Source: Pseudomonadota bacterium (GTDB lineage Bacteria > Pseudomonadota > Alphaproteobacteria > Caulobacterales > Caulobacteraceae). From it: a DNA stretch of 64,000 nt. The DNA is taken from the NCBI GenBank assembly GCA_023390245.1, contig JAEWDF010000115.1, positions 7,122-71,121 of the forward strand, written 5' to 3'. Below the pieces are notes generated by a model. It saw only the letters and a program-made list of their open reading frames with translations. It did not search any database and had not been told where the DNA came from. Position numbers and translations under genes: made by a program. Numbering within the stretch: the first letter of the stretch is position 1; every line of letters starts with the position of its first letter. Positions 37,001 through 45,064 of the stretch are shown here, piece by piece.

Positions 37001-37177
37001 ATGAGACGCATCATCGGCCGGTTCCTGCGCGACGAGGGCGGCGCCACGGCGATCGAATACGGGCTGATCGCCGCCCTGATCTTCCTGGCGATCACCACCG
37101 CCCTCTACGCCTTCGCCGGATCGGCCGACAGCCTATACGCCCGCATCATGCAGCGCATCGCCGAGGCGCTGGCCTAG
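37001..37177 (+). CDS. Flp-family type IVb pilin
   Basis: 58 residues, a small protein. The prepilin signature reads RDEGGATAIEYGLIAALI: cleavage after Gly-Gly, Glu at +5 and a Tyr next to it, then a hydrophobic helix. GGAGG lies 6 nt before the ATG. Flp pilins build tight-adherence pili, but no tad/cpa assembly gene is in the window, so this is an orphan copy. Its 3' end overlaps the stop of the convergent methyltransferase gene by 4 bp. Confidence 0.85.
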   Translation: MRRIIGRFLRDEGGATAIEYGLIAALIFLAITTALYAFAGSADSLYARIMQRIAEALA

Positions 37178-38067
37178 TCCTCCTCGCCGGTCCGCTCCTT
37201 CACCCCGAGCGCGTCCGCCAACCGCATCTTGGCCGAACCGCGCGGCAGCGGCTTCTGCTGGCTTTCGTGCGGCCGCCAGCCAGCCAGGTGGATGATCTCG
37301 AAGGTCGCCGGCAGGCGGCCGTCGGCTTCGCCGTGGCGTTCGGCGTAGAGGGCGGCGGCGCGGGCGACCACGGCGCGGCTCAGCGGCCGGACCTGGCCGG
37401 CCAGGCCGTTCGTCTCGCCCATGGCGCGCAGGTCCCGGACCAGGGCGAACAGGTCGGGGTAGCGCACGGTGAAGCGGTCGACATCCGTCACCGGCAGGGC
37501 GAACCCCGCCCGCTGCAACAGGCCCGCCCCATCGAAACCGTCCGCGAAGGGCGAGACCCGGGCCTGGGCGCCGCCGCGTTCGGCCAGTTCCGCCTCGGTC
37601 AGCACGCCGCGCAACTCCTTCAGCGTGCCGGCGCCGAACAGAGAACCGATGAACAGGCCGTCCGGCTTCAACGCCCGCCGGATCTGGGCCAGGGCGCCCG
37701 GCAGGTCGTTGGCCCAGTGCAGGCTGAGCAGCGAGACGATCAGGTCGGTCGAGCCGTCCTCCAGCGGCAGGGCCGCCGCGCCCGGCGCGGCGCGCTCGGC
37801 GATCGAGGTCGGGGTCCGCACCGGGCCGATCCGCGCGGCCGCGTCGCTGGCCGTTGCGGCCCGGGCGAACGAGCCGGAATGCGCCGACAGGTCGACCGCG
37901 ACGGGAAAGTCGCGCAGGATGGCCTCCAGGCTGCCGGCCGCGTTCTCGGCCGCCCGGACGTGCAGGAAGTCCGCGTCCCGGAAACGGCGGGCCGAGCGCG
38001 CCAGGCGGGCGGCGCGGCGGCGGGCGTCGAAGATCTGGGGCGGGCCGGAAGAGGAGGGGGCGGTCAT
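37174..38067 (-). CDS. SAM-dependent methyltransferase-fold protein, NDUFAF5-like
   Basis: 297 residues. IFDARRRAARLARSARRF at the N-terminus and DGSTDLIVSLLSLHWANDLPG with IRRALKPDGLFIGSLFG are typical of the BioC/NDUFAF5 branch of class I methyltransferases. In motif I the usual DLGCGTG is DLSAHSG (around residues 59-64), so SAM binding may be altered, as noted for related complex I assembly factors that hydroxylate rather than methylate. The ATG at 38067 overlaps that of comF head to head; the minus-strand start has no clear Shine-Dalgarno. Confidence 0.75.
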   Translation of the reverse strand: MTAPSSSGPPQIFDARRRAARLARSARRFRDADFLHVRAAENAAGSLEAILRDFPVAVDLSAHSGSFARAATASDAAARIGPVRTPTSIAERAAPGAAALPLEDGSTDLIVSLLSLHWANDLPGALAQIRRALKPDGLFIGSLFGAGTLKELRGVLTEAELAERGGAQARVSPFADGFDGAGLLQRAGFALPVTDVDRFTVRYPDLFALVRDLRAMGETNGLAGQVRPLSRAVVARAAALYAERHGEADGRLPATFEIIHLAGWRPHESQQKPLPRGSAKMRLADALGVKERTGEED

Positions 38068-38872
38068 GGACGCACAGGATGGGGTCTGGCGCGCGACCTG
38101 GAAAGGGGCGGCGCGGCGACTTCGCGGCCTCGGCCTGGACCTGGGGCGCGGCGCGGCCGACCTGATCCTGCCGCCCATGGCGCATGACAGCCGCGAGGCC
38201 GCGGCGGCGGCCGGCCTGACGCCCGACGCCTGGAGCCGCATCGTCTTCCTGGAGGCGCCGGTGTGCGACGGCTGCGGCGCGGCCTTCGAATTCGACGGCG
38301 GCGACTTCGCCTCGGAGCGATGCGCCGCCTGCCTGACCCGGCCCCATGTCTTCGCCCGCGCCCGCGCCGCCTGCGTCTATGACGAGGCCTCGCGCGGCCT
38401 GATCCTGCGCTACAAGCACGGCGACCAGCAGCAGTTCGCGCCGCTGTTCGCCCGCTGGATCGGCCGGGCCGCCGCAGAGCTGCTGGCCGAGGCGGACGCG
38501 GTCGCGCCCGTGCCGCTGCATCCCTTCCGCCTGCTGTCGCGCCGGTTCAACCAGGCGGCCGAGATCGCCCGGCCGCTGGCCCGCGCCGCACGGCTCGACT
38601 ACGTTCCGGACGCCCTGGTCCGCCGGGCCCACACCGAAAGCCAGGGCGGCAAGAGCCGGCGCGGGCGCCGGCTGAACGTGCGAAAGGTCTTCGCCGTGAC
38701 CGAGGCGGGACGGCGCCGGATCAAGGGTCGGCGCATCCTTCTGGTCGACGACGTGTTGACCACCGGCGCGACCGGAGAGGCCTGCGCCCGCGCCCTGCTC
38801 GACGCCGGCGCGCGGACGGTCGACCTGGCCGTGATCGCACGGGTGCGAAACGCCCGTGAAGTCATTATGTAA
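38066..38872 (+). CDS. comF: ComF family phosphoribosyltransferase-like protein
   Basis: 268 residues. A four-cysteine zinc finger (CDGCG...CAAC) in the N-terminal half is followed by a PRTase fold ending in ILLVDDVLTTGATGEACARAL, the PRPP-loop of the type I phosphoribosyltransferases. ComF proteins act in natural transformation or DNA repair. The ATG has GGAGG upstream (about 8 nt). The gene is divergent from the methyltransferase and shares the CATG tetranucleotide of its start. Confidence 0.85.
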   Translation: MDAQDGVWRATWKGAARRLRGLGLDLGRGAADLILPPMAHDSREAAAAAGLTPDAWSRIVFLEAPVCDGCGAAFEFDGGDFASERCAACLTRPHVFARARAACVYDEASRGLILRYKHGDQQQFAPLFARWIGRAAAELLAEADAVAPVPLHPFRLLSRRFNQAAEIARPLARAARLDYVPDALVRRAHTESQGGKSRRGRRLNVRKVFAVTEAGRRRIKGRRILLVDDVLTTGATGEACARALLDAGARTVDLAVIARVRNAREVIM

Positions 38873-38955
38873 GCCCTAATGCTCGCCGTCTTAGGGCGCC
38901 CAAATACCGGCGCGCGGCGTTCGTCCCGCGCGTCCTTCTGACCTGGAGACCTGAT

Positions 38956-39213
38956 TTGGCCGACGTCGTCATCTACACCAAGCCCGGATGCCCCTACTGC
39001 TTCAGCGCCCTGGCGCTGCTGAAGAAGAAGGGCGCGACCTATACCGAGATCGTCGCCTCCAACGACCCGGCGAAGAAGGCCGAGATGGTCGAACGTTCCG
39101 GCGGACGGATGACCTTTCCGCAGATCTTCATCGACGGACGGCACGTCGGGGGCTCCGACGACATCCACGCCCTGGACCGCGAGGGCCGGCTGGACCCGCT
39201 GCTGGCGGCCTGA
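38956..39213 (+). CDS. grxC: Glutaredoxin 3
   Basis: 85 residues. Dithiol active site CPYC in IYTKPGCPYCFSAL, cis-Pro TFPQIFIDG and GGSDDIHALDREG. It reduces disulfides with glutathione and can donate to ribonucleotide reductase. The start is TTG (38956) with GGAG 8 nt upstream. The next gene follows after 3 bp. Confidence 0.95.
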   Translation: MADVVIYTKPGCPYCFSALALLKKKGATYTEIVASNDPAKKAEMVERSGGRMTFPQIFIDGRHVGGSDDIHALDREGRLDPLLAA

Positions 39214-39216
39214 GGC

Positions 39217-40056
39217 GTGGGCGGCGCCCTGGACATCGCCCTGATCCAGACCCGCACGCCGGCGACGGCCGAGGGCGGGCTGGACCATGTCGCGCCGCTG
39301 ATCCGCGAGGCGGCGGCGGGCGGGGCGAAATTCGTCCTGACGCCCGAGGGGACCAATCGGCTGGAGCAACGCCGCGACCGCCGCGAGGCGGCCCTGGCCG
39401 GCGAGGACGAGGATGTCGCCGTCCTGGGCTTGCGCCGGCTGGCGGCGGAACTGGGGATCTGGCTGCTGATCGGCTCGGCCCTTGTGCGCTCGGGTCGCGA
39501 AGGCGACGACCGGGCGGCCAACCGGTCCCTGCTGATCGACGACCGGGGCGGAATCGCCGCCCGTTACGACAAGCTGCATGTCTTCGATGTCGACCTGCCG
39601 AACGGCGAGCGGTACCGCGAGAGCGCCACGGTGCGGCCGGGCGACGCCGCCGTCGCCGCCGACACCCCCTGGGGCCGGCTGGGCCTGACCATCTGCTACG
39701 ATATCCGCTTTCCCCATCTGTATCGCCAGCTGGCCCAGGCCGGGGCCGCGATGATCGCCGTCCCCGCCGCCTTCACCGCCCCGACGGGCGAGGCGCACTG
39801 GGAGACGCTGCTGCGCGCCCGCGCCATCGAGACGGGCGCCTTCGTCCTGGCCCCGGCCCAGGGCGGGCTGCACGAGGACGGCCGTCGGACCTGGGGCCGG
39901 TCGACCGTCGTCGCCCCCTGGGGCGAGATCGTCGCCCGCGCCGATCACGACGCCCCTTGCGTTCTTCCCGCGAAGCTGGACATGGAGGCGGTCGCCAAGG
40001 CCCGAGCGGCCATACCGTCCCTGACCCACGATCGCGATTTCGCGCCCGCCCGATGA
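39217..40056 (+). CDS. Carbon-nitrogen hydrolase (nitrilase superfamily)
   Basis: 279 residues. The catalytic triad is visible: Glu in LTPEGTN, Lys in YDKLHVFD, Cys in TICYDIRFP. The sequence is close to the Nit1/Nit2 group that hydrolyses deaminated glutathione or omega-amides; placing it with a glutaredoxin is consistent with that. GTG start at 39217. The stop overlaps the DUF1178 start (ATGA). Confidence 0.9.
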   Translation: MGGALDIALIQTRTPATAEGGLDHVAPLIREAAAGGAKFVLTPEGTNRLEQRRDRREAALAGEDEDVAVLGLRRLAAELGIWLLIGSALVRSGREGDDRAANRSLLIDDRGGIAARYDKLHVFDVDLPNGERYRESATVRPGDAAVAADTPWGRLGLTICYDIRFPHLYRQLAQAGAAMIAVPAAFTAPTGEAHWETLLRARAIETGAFVLAPAQGGLHEDGRRTWGRSTVVAPWGEIVARADHDAPCVLPAKLDMEAVAKARAAIPSLTHDRDFAPAR

Positions 40057-40487
40057 TCCGCTACGCCCTCAACTGCGATCAAGGCCATGGCTTCGAGGCC
40101 TGGTTCGGCTCCTCCGTCGACTATGACGACCAGGCGTCGCGCGGCCTGGTGGAATGTCCCTTCTGCGGCTCCCGTTCGGTCGAGAAGGCGGTCATGGCCC
40201 CGGCCGTCGGCGGGACGAAGCGGGCCGCGCCGGCCCCCGAGGCCATGCAGAAGATGCAGGCGATGATGATGGACGCGGCCCGCGAGGTCCGCGCCCATGT
40301 CGAGGCCAACTTCGACTATGTCGGCGACGCCTTCGCCCGCGAGGCCCGCGACATCCACGAGGGCCGGTCCGAAAAGCGCGAGATCTATGGCGAGGCGACC
40401 CCCGCCGAGGTCCGCAAGCTGAAGGAGGACGGGGTGCCGGTCGCCCCGCTGCCGGGCCCGCCGCCCGACAAGTCCAGGGCCAACTGA
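40053..40487 (+). CDS. DUF1178 family protein
   Basis: 144 residues. The family signature is present: MIRYALNCDQGHGFEAWF with CPFCGS as a possible zinc ribbon with the N-terminal Cys/His, then FVYVGDAFAREARDIHEG-like sequence (here FDYVGDAFAREARDIHEG) and IYGEATPAEVRKLKEDGV. Function is unknown. It overlaps the nitrilase gene by 4 bp, the common alphaproteobacterial arrangement. Confidence 0.9.
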   Translation: MIRYALNCDQGHGFEAWFGSSVDYDDQASRGLVECPFCGSRSVEKAVMAPAVGGTKRAAPAPEAMQKMQAMMMDAAREVRAHVEANFDYVGDAFAREARDIHEGRSEKREIYGEATPAEVRKLKEDGVPVAPLPGPPPDKSRAN

Positions 40488-40489
40488 CC

Positions 40490-41308
40490 ATGGCCGAGGA
40501 GGAGCGGTACGAGGAGTTCGCGCCGCCGGCCGCGCTGCGCCCCTTCGTCCGCACGGTCTGGACCTACGCCGCGCCGCGGCCGACATCGGTGGTCCAGCGC
40601 ATCGCCCCGGACGGCTGCCCGGAGCTGATCTTCGACATCGGCTCTCCCTATGAGGAGCAGGACGGGACGGGCGGCTGGCGCCTGCAGCCGCCCGCGATCT
40701 TCGCCGGCCAGATGACCCGGCCGATGGCGTTGAGGCCCACGGGCGCGACCGAGCTGGTCGCCGTCCGTTTCGAGCCGGACGGCGCGCGCGACTGGCTGGG
40801 CCGGCCGCTGACCGAGGCCACGGACCGGCGGCTGGACATGACCGCCCGCCTGGCGGGATTCCGCGCGCCGGCCAGCCAGCCGGTCGTGCAGGTCGAGCGG
40901 TTCGTCGCCTGGCTGGAGGCCCAGAGGGACGCCGGGGACTGGCGCATCGACCCCCTGGTGCGCGCCGAGGTCGAGGCCGCCGCCTCGGATGCGCCGCCTC
41001 CGCGGCGGACGCCGGCCGAACGGCGCGCGTTGCAGCGCCGCTTCGCCGATCGCGTGGGCGTCCCGCCCCGCCTGCTACGCTCCACCTTCCGTTTCCGGCG
41101 AGTGTTCGACCACGCGGCCGATCCCGCGCAGGCGCAGGGCTGGCTGGCCGCGGGGCTGGAGGCCGGCTATTTCGACCAGCCGCAGATGGCGCGCGACTTC
41201 CGCCGCTTCCTGGGCTGCACCGCCACCGAATGGGCGCGCGAACAGCACGCCCTGGCCCGCGCCATCGCGTCGCAAACCTACAAGCCGGAGCCCGCCCCGG
41301 CGGCCTAG
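40490..41308 (+). CDS. AraC family transcriptional regulator
   Basis: 272 residues. The N-terminal half (DUF6597-type, PPAALRPFVRTVWTY, APDGCPELIF, GQMTRP) senses an unknown signal. The C-terminal half carries the double helix-turn-helix: LQRRFADRVGVPPRLLRSTFRF and GYFDQPQMARDFRRFLGCTATEW. It starts 2 bp after the DUF1178 gene. Targets are unknown; the two small genes that follow (DUF6265, GNAT) are possible targets. Confidence 0.85.
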   Translation: MAEEERYEEFAPPAALRPFVRTVWTYAAPRPTSVVQRIAPDGCPELIFDIGSPYEEQDGTGGWRLQPPAIFAGQMTRPMALRPTGATELVAVRFEPDGARDWLGRPLTEATDRRLDMTARLAGFRAPASQPVVQVERFVAWLEAQRDAGDWRIDPLVRAEVEAAASDAPPPRRTPAERRALQRRFADRVGVPPRLLRSTFRFRRVFDHAADPAQAQGWLAAGLEAGYFDQPQMARDFRRFLGCTATEWAREQHALARAIASQTYKPEPAPAA

Positions 41309-41338
41309 CGTCGCCGTCGAGATGGAGGGAGACCGACG

Positions 41339-41803
41339 ATGCTGACCGCCCTGATGATGACCGCCGCCCTGCAGGCGGACCTGCGTCCGAACCTGGACTG
41401 GATGGCCGGCTACTGGCTGGCGTGCGACCCGGGTCGCGAGGTTTCCGAGGTCTGGACCGACCCGCGCCTGGGCCTGATGACGGGCATGACGGTGACCGTG
41501 CGCGGCGACCGGGTCGGCTTCGAGCAGTCGCGCATCGCCGCCTCGGGCCCCGCCTCCGACGCGCCCCTGGCCTATTTCGCCCAGCCCGACGGCGCGCCCG
41601 CGACCGTCTTCCTGGTCGTCGCCTCAGCCCCGGGCCGCGTGGTCTTCGAACAGGCGGCCGATGACGACTTCCCCAAGCGCATCCTCTATGAAAGGGACGG
41701 CGACGCCCTGAACGCCCGGATCGAGGGCGAGATCGCAGGGGAGACGAGGACGGTCGAATGGCGATTCCGGAAGGCGGATCTGAACGCGCGCTGTCCGGCC
41801 TGA
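41339..41803 (+). CDS. DUF6265 family protein
   Basis: 154 residues with a short N-terminal hydrophobic stretch, possibly a signal peptide. LDWMAGYWLACDPGREVSEVWTDP and GLMTGMTVTVRGDRVGFEQSRI are typical of this lipocalin-like family. Function unknown. GGAGG lies upstream of the ATG. Its 3' end overlaps the GNAT gene by 46 bp, if the longest start of that gene is right. Confidence 0.75.
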   Translation: MLTALMMTAALQADLRPNLDWMAGYWLACDPGREVSEVWTDPRLGLMTGMTVTVRGDRVGFEQSRIAASGPASDAPLAYFAQPDGAPATVFLVVASAPGRVVFEQAADDDFPKRILYERDGDALNARIEGEIAGETRTVEWRFRKADLNARCPA

Positions 41804-42318
41804 ACGCGACGGGTCCGGACACGCCCGGCCTGGACTGGCGGCCCATGCGGCCGGACGACATCGACGCCGTAGTCGAGGTCGCGCGCCTGTCCTTCCCGAA
41901 CCACCCCGAGGACCGCGCCTGTTTCGAGAACCGGCTGGCGCTCTATCCGCGAGGCTGCTTCGTCCTGGCGGACGGCGGCCCGGCGAAAGGATATCTGATC
42001 GCCTATCCCTGGCGCGCGGACGCCGCTCCCGCGCTGAACAGCCTGATCGAGGGCCTGCCGGCGGACGCCTCGGTCGTCTATCTGCACGATCTGGCCCTGC
42101 ATCCCCGGGCGCGGGGCGGCGGAGCGGCCGGCGCGATCGTCGAACGCCTGGCGGCCCAGGCGGCCGGAGACGGCTGGCCCGCCGTCGCCCTGGTCGCCGT
42201 CAACGACGCGGCCGCCTTCTGGACGCGCCACGGCTTCGAGGCGCGCGATCCGCCGGGCATGGCCGGCAAGCTGGCCAGCTATGGCGGCGAGGCGCGCTAC
42301 ATGGTCCGGCGGCTATAG
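41758..42318 (+). CDS. GNAT family N-acetyltransferase
   Basis: About 186 residues. The N-terminal part WRPMRPDDIDAVVEVARLSF and acetyl-CoA loop LALHPRARGGGAAGAIVERL, ending FWTRHGFEARD, are characteristic. The start at 41758 is within the previous gene; a Met at 41845 (MRPDDIDAV) would avoid most overlap. The acceptor cannot be inferred. It converges with the AAA gene after 9 bp. Confidence 0.82.
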   Translation: MAIPEGGSERALSGLNATGPDTPGLDWRPMRPDDIDAVVEVARLSFPNHPEDRACFENRLALYPRGCFVLADGGPAKGYLIAYPWRADAAPALNSLIEGLPADASVVYLHDLALHPRARGGGAAGAIVERLAAQAAGDGWPAVALVAVNDAAAFWTRHGFEARDPPGMAGKLASYGGEARYMVRRL

Positions 42319-42327
42319 CCGCCGTCG

Positions 42328-42864
42328 TCAGCGCAGGCCCAGTCTCTCGCGCACGAAAGCGACGCGCGCCGCGACCGGCGCCTTGGGCAGTTCGATCAGT
42401 TCGTAGCCGTATCGCGGATAGACCTCGGCCATGGCGGCGTGGGTGCGTCGGGCCTCGTCCAGGTCCTGACGGCGTTCGGCGTCGGGGCCGAAGATCTCCG
42501 GCCAGACCGGGGCGATGAAGACGAAGGGCGCATAGCGGAGCGCCCGCGCCGCCCGGTCGAAATGCGGCGGGACCGATAGGCCGCACAGGATCAGATAGCC
42601 GACCGCGTCGGGCGCGCCGCGGTCGTGGACGACGGGTTCGGCGCTTGCCGCGCTGCGGGCGTGCGCCTCGATGTCGCGGTCTAGCATCAGTTCGGCGAAC
42701 AGGGCGCGGTCGCGCCACGGCAGGGCCTGGCCGTCGATGGCCTGCTGGCGGCGGATCACCGCGCGGCCGGCTTCCGGCTCCGTGGCCAGGCCGGCGTCGG
42801 CCAGGGCCTCGACCAGGCTGGTCTTGCCCGAGCCGGGACCGCCGGTGACGATCACCCCAGTCAT
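42328..42864 (-). CDS. AAA family ATPase / kinase-like (AAA_28)
   Basis: 178 residues. P-loop TGGPGSGKTSLVEAL at the N-terminus; HDRGAPDAVGYL and the C-terminal HAAMAEVYPRYGYELIELPK resemble the AAA_28 family near nicotinamide riboside/thymidylate-like kinases. Function is unknown. The ATG at 42864 overlaps the ubiG stop (ATGA), so it is translated together with ubiG. Confidence 0.8.
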   Translation of the reverse strand: MTGVIVTGGPGSGKTSLVEALADAGLATEPEAGRAVIRRQQAIDGQALPWRDRALFAELMLDRDIEAHARSAASAEPVVHDRGAPDAVGYLILCGLSVPPHFDRAARALRYAPFVFIAPVWPEIFGPDAERRQDLDEARRTHAAMAEVYPRYGYELIELPKAPVAARVAFVRERLGLR

Positions 42865-43679
42865 GGCCGGCGGGTCGCGACCATCATGTAGTTGATGTCG
42901 GCGTCGAGGGTCTGGCGCCAGCGGTCGTTCAGCGGGTCGTAGGCCAGGCCGTAGGGGCCTTCGACCGTCACCGGCTCGTCGGCCAGCATGGCGCGGATCT
43001 CGTCGGGCTTGAGGAACTGGCGCCAGTCGTGGGTGCCGGCGGGCACCCAGCGCAGCACGTATTCCGCCGCCACCTTGCCCAGGGCCAGCGACTTCAGGGT
43101 GCGGTTCAGGGTGGCGACCATCATCACGCCGCCCGGCTTCACCAGCCGCGCGCAGGCGCGCACGAAGGCTTCCGGATCGGCGACATGCTCGATCACCTCC
43201 ATGGTCAGGACGACATCGAAGGGCCCGGCGCCCTCCGCCTCGATCTGCTCGACCGTGGCGGGGCGGTAGGCGATGTCCAGACCCACCATGTCGGCGTGGG
43301 CGCGGGCGGTGCCGATGTTCTCGACCGAGGCGTCGACGGCGGTGACCTGAAAGCCCATGCGGCGCATCGGCTCGGCGATCAGGCCGCCGCCGCAGCCGAC
43401 GTCCAGCAGGGTCAGGCCCTCGAACGGGCGCAGCGCCTTTTCGTCGCGGCCAAGGCGGGTGCAGAGCTGTTCGCGGATCAGCCTCAGCCGCGCCGGATTG
43501 AACCGATGCAGAGGTGCGAACGGACCGTGCGCGTCCCACCATTCGGCGGCCTGGGCGGAGAAGCGGGCGACGTCGGCGGGGTCGATCGATGCGCCGAACG
43601 CCGCTTCGGGCGAATTTTGCGAAAAACCCTGCCCCTCGCGGGGTATGCGCGGCGCGGCCGTATCGTTAGAAGCGGTCAT
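42861..43679 (-). CDS. ubiG: Ubiquinone biosynthesis O-methyltransferase
   Basis: 272 residues. EWWDAHGPFAPLHRFNPARLRLI is the UbiG N-terminal signature; SAM motif TLLDVGCGGGLIAEPM, then VLTMEVIEHVADP and LVKPGGVMMVATLNRTLKS. Catalyses both O-methylations in ubiquinone synthesis. The frame continues upstream, but the ATG at 43679 precedes the conserved region, and lysC lies divergently beyond it. Confidence 0.96.
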   Translation of the reverse strand: MTASNDTAAPRIPREGQGFSQNSPEAAFGASIDPADVARFSAQAAEWWDAHGPFAPLHRFNPARLRLIREQLCTRLGRDEKALRPFEGLTLLDVGCGGGLIAEPMRRMGFQVTAVDASVENIGTARAHADMVGLDIAYRPATVEQIEAEGAGPFDVVLTMEVIEHVADPEAFVRACARLVKPGGVMMVATLNRTLKSLALGKVAAEYVLRWVPAGTHDWRQFLKPDEIRAMLADEPVTVEGPYGLAYDPLNDRWRQTLDADINYMMVATRRP

Positions 43680-43734
43680 GGCCGAGGGATGGACCCTCCG
43701 GCCGATCCACGCAAGCTGGGGGCGAAACGCCACG

Positions 43735-45024
43735 ATGACGCGGCCGGATTCTTCGCGATCGGACACGACGCGGCTGGTGATGAAGTTCGGCGGCACCTCG
43801 ATGGGCGACCTCGAGCGCATCCGCCGCGCCGCCCGCATCATCGCCGCCGAGGCGACGACGGGAAAGCGGATCGCGGTGGTGGTCTCGGCGATGGCGGGCA
43901 AGACCAACGAACTGGTCGCCTGGACCGACGGCGCGGGCGCCGCCGCCGCCGGCCTGCCGCTGTCGGACGACGAATATGACGTGGTGGTGTCCTCGGGCGA
44001 ACAGGTCACCTCGGGCCTGCTGGCCATGACGCTCAGGAACATGGGGTTCGACGCCCGGTCGTGGATGGGCTGGCAGGTGCCGATCCTGACCGACGACGCC
44101 CACGCCCGGGCGCGCATCGTCGACATTCCGGGCGAGCGGCTGGGCGCGGCGGTGGACGGCGGGCAGATCGCCGTCATTCCCGGCTTCCAGGGCATCACCG
44201 CCGAAGGAAAGATCACCACCCTGGGCCGGGGCGGATCGGACACCTCGGCGGTCGCCGTGGCGGCGGCCCTGGGCGCGCCCTGCGACATCTACACCGACGT
44301 GGACGGCGTCTACACCACCGACCCGCGCATCGAGAGCCGGGCGCGCCGCCTGAACAAGGTCTCCTACGAGGAGATGCTGGAAATGGCGTCCCTGGGCGCC
44401 AAGGTGCTGCAGACCCGGTCGGTCGAGTTGGCCATGGCCAAGCGGGTGCCGGTGCGGGTGTTGTCCAGCTTCATCGAACCTGACGAAACCGGAAGCCTGC
44501 CCGACAAGGGCGGCACCCTGATCTGCGACGAGGAGGAGATCGTGGAAAAGCGCATCGTGTCCGGCGTGACCATGAGCCGCGACGAGGCCCGCATCACCCT
44601 GCTGGGCCTGTCCGACCGCGTGGACGCCCCCGCCGACGTCTTCACCCGCCTGGCCGAGGCCAGCGTCAATGTCGACATGATCGTGCAGAGCCAGTCGCGC
44701 ACGGCCGGCACGGTCAACCTGACCTTCACCACGGGCCGCCGCGACGCCGCCCGCGCCGCCGAGATCATGAAGGCGGCGCAGGACCAGCTGCCGTTCGAGG
44801 AGATCCGCGTCGACGAGGACGTGGCCAAGGTCTCGGTCATCGGCGTCGGCATGCGCAGCCACGCGGGCGTGGCCCAGCAGATGTTCCGCGCCCTGGCCGA
44901 CAAGGGCGTGAAGTTCCAGGCCATCTCGACCTCCGAGATCAAGATCAGCGTGCTGATCGACGCCGCCTACGCCGAACTGGCCGTGCGCGCCCTGCATTCG
45001 GCTTACGGGCTGGAAGCGGTATAG
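43735..45024 (+). CDS. lysC: Aspartate kinase
   Basis: 429 residues. First step of lysine, threonine and methionine synthesis. LVMKFGGTSMGDLERI, FQGITAEGKITTLGRGGSDTSAVAVA and two C-terminal ACT domains (SDRVDAPADVFTRLAEASVNVDMIVQ and SVIGVGMRSHAGVAQQMFRAL). I use the ATG at 43735; ATG 43678, overlapping the ubiG start, would add 19 non-conserved residues. Followed 40 bp later by ptsP, an arrangement conserved in alphaproteobacteria. Confidence 0.96.
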   Translation: MTRPDSSRSDTTRLVMKFGGTSMGDLERIRRAARIIAAEATTGKRIAVVVSAMAGKTNELVAWTDGAGAAAAGLPLSDDEYDVVVSSGEQVTSGLLAMTLRNMGFDARSWMGWQVPILTDDAHARARIVDIPGERLGAAVDGGQIAVIPGFQGITAEGKITTLGRGGSDTSAVAVAAALGAPCDIYTDVDGVYTTDPRIESRARRLNKVSYEEMLEMASLGAKVLQTRSVELAMAKRVPVRVLSSFIEPDETGSLPDKGGTLICDEEEIVEKRIVSGVTMSRDEARITLLGLSDRVDAPADVFTRLAEASVNVDMIVQSQSRTAGTVNLTFTTGRRDAARAAEIMKAAQDQLPFEEIRVDEDVAKVSVIGVGMRSHAGVAQQMFRALADKGVKFQAISTSEIKISVLIDAAYAELAVRALHSAYGLEAV

Positions 45025-45064
45025 ATGAGTTGAGCGGGCGCGATTGCGCCGAGGCGCGGGAGCC

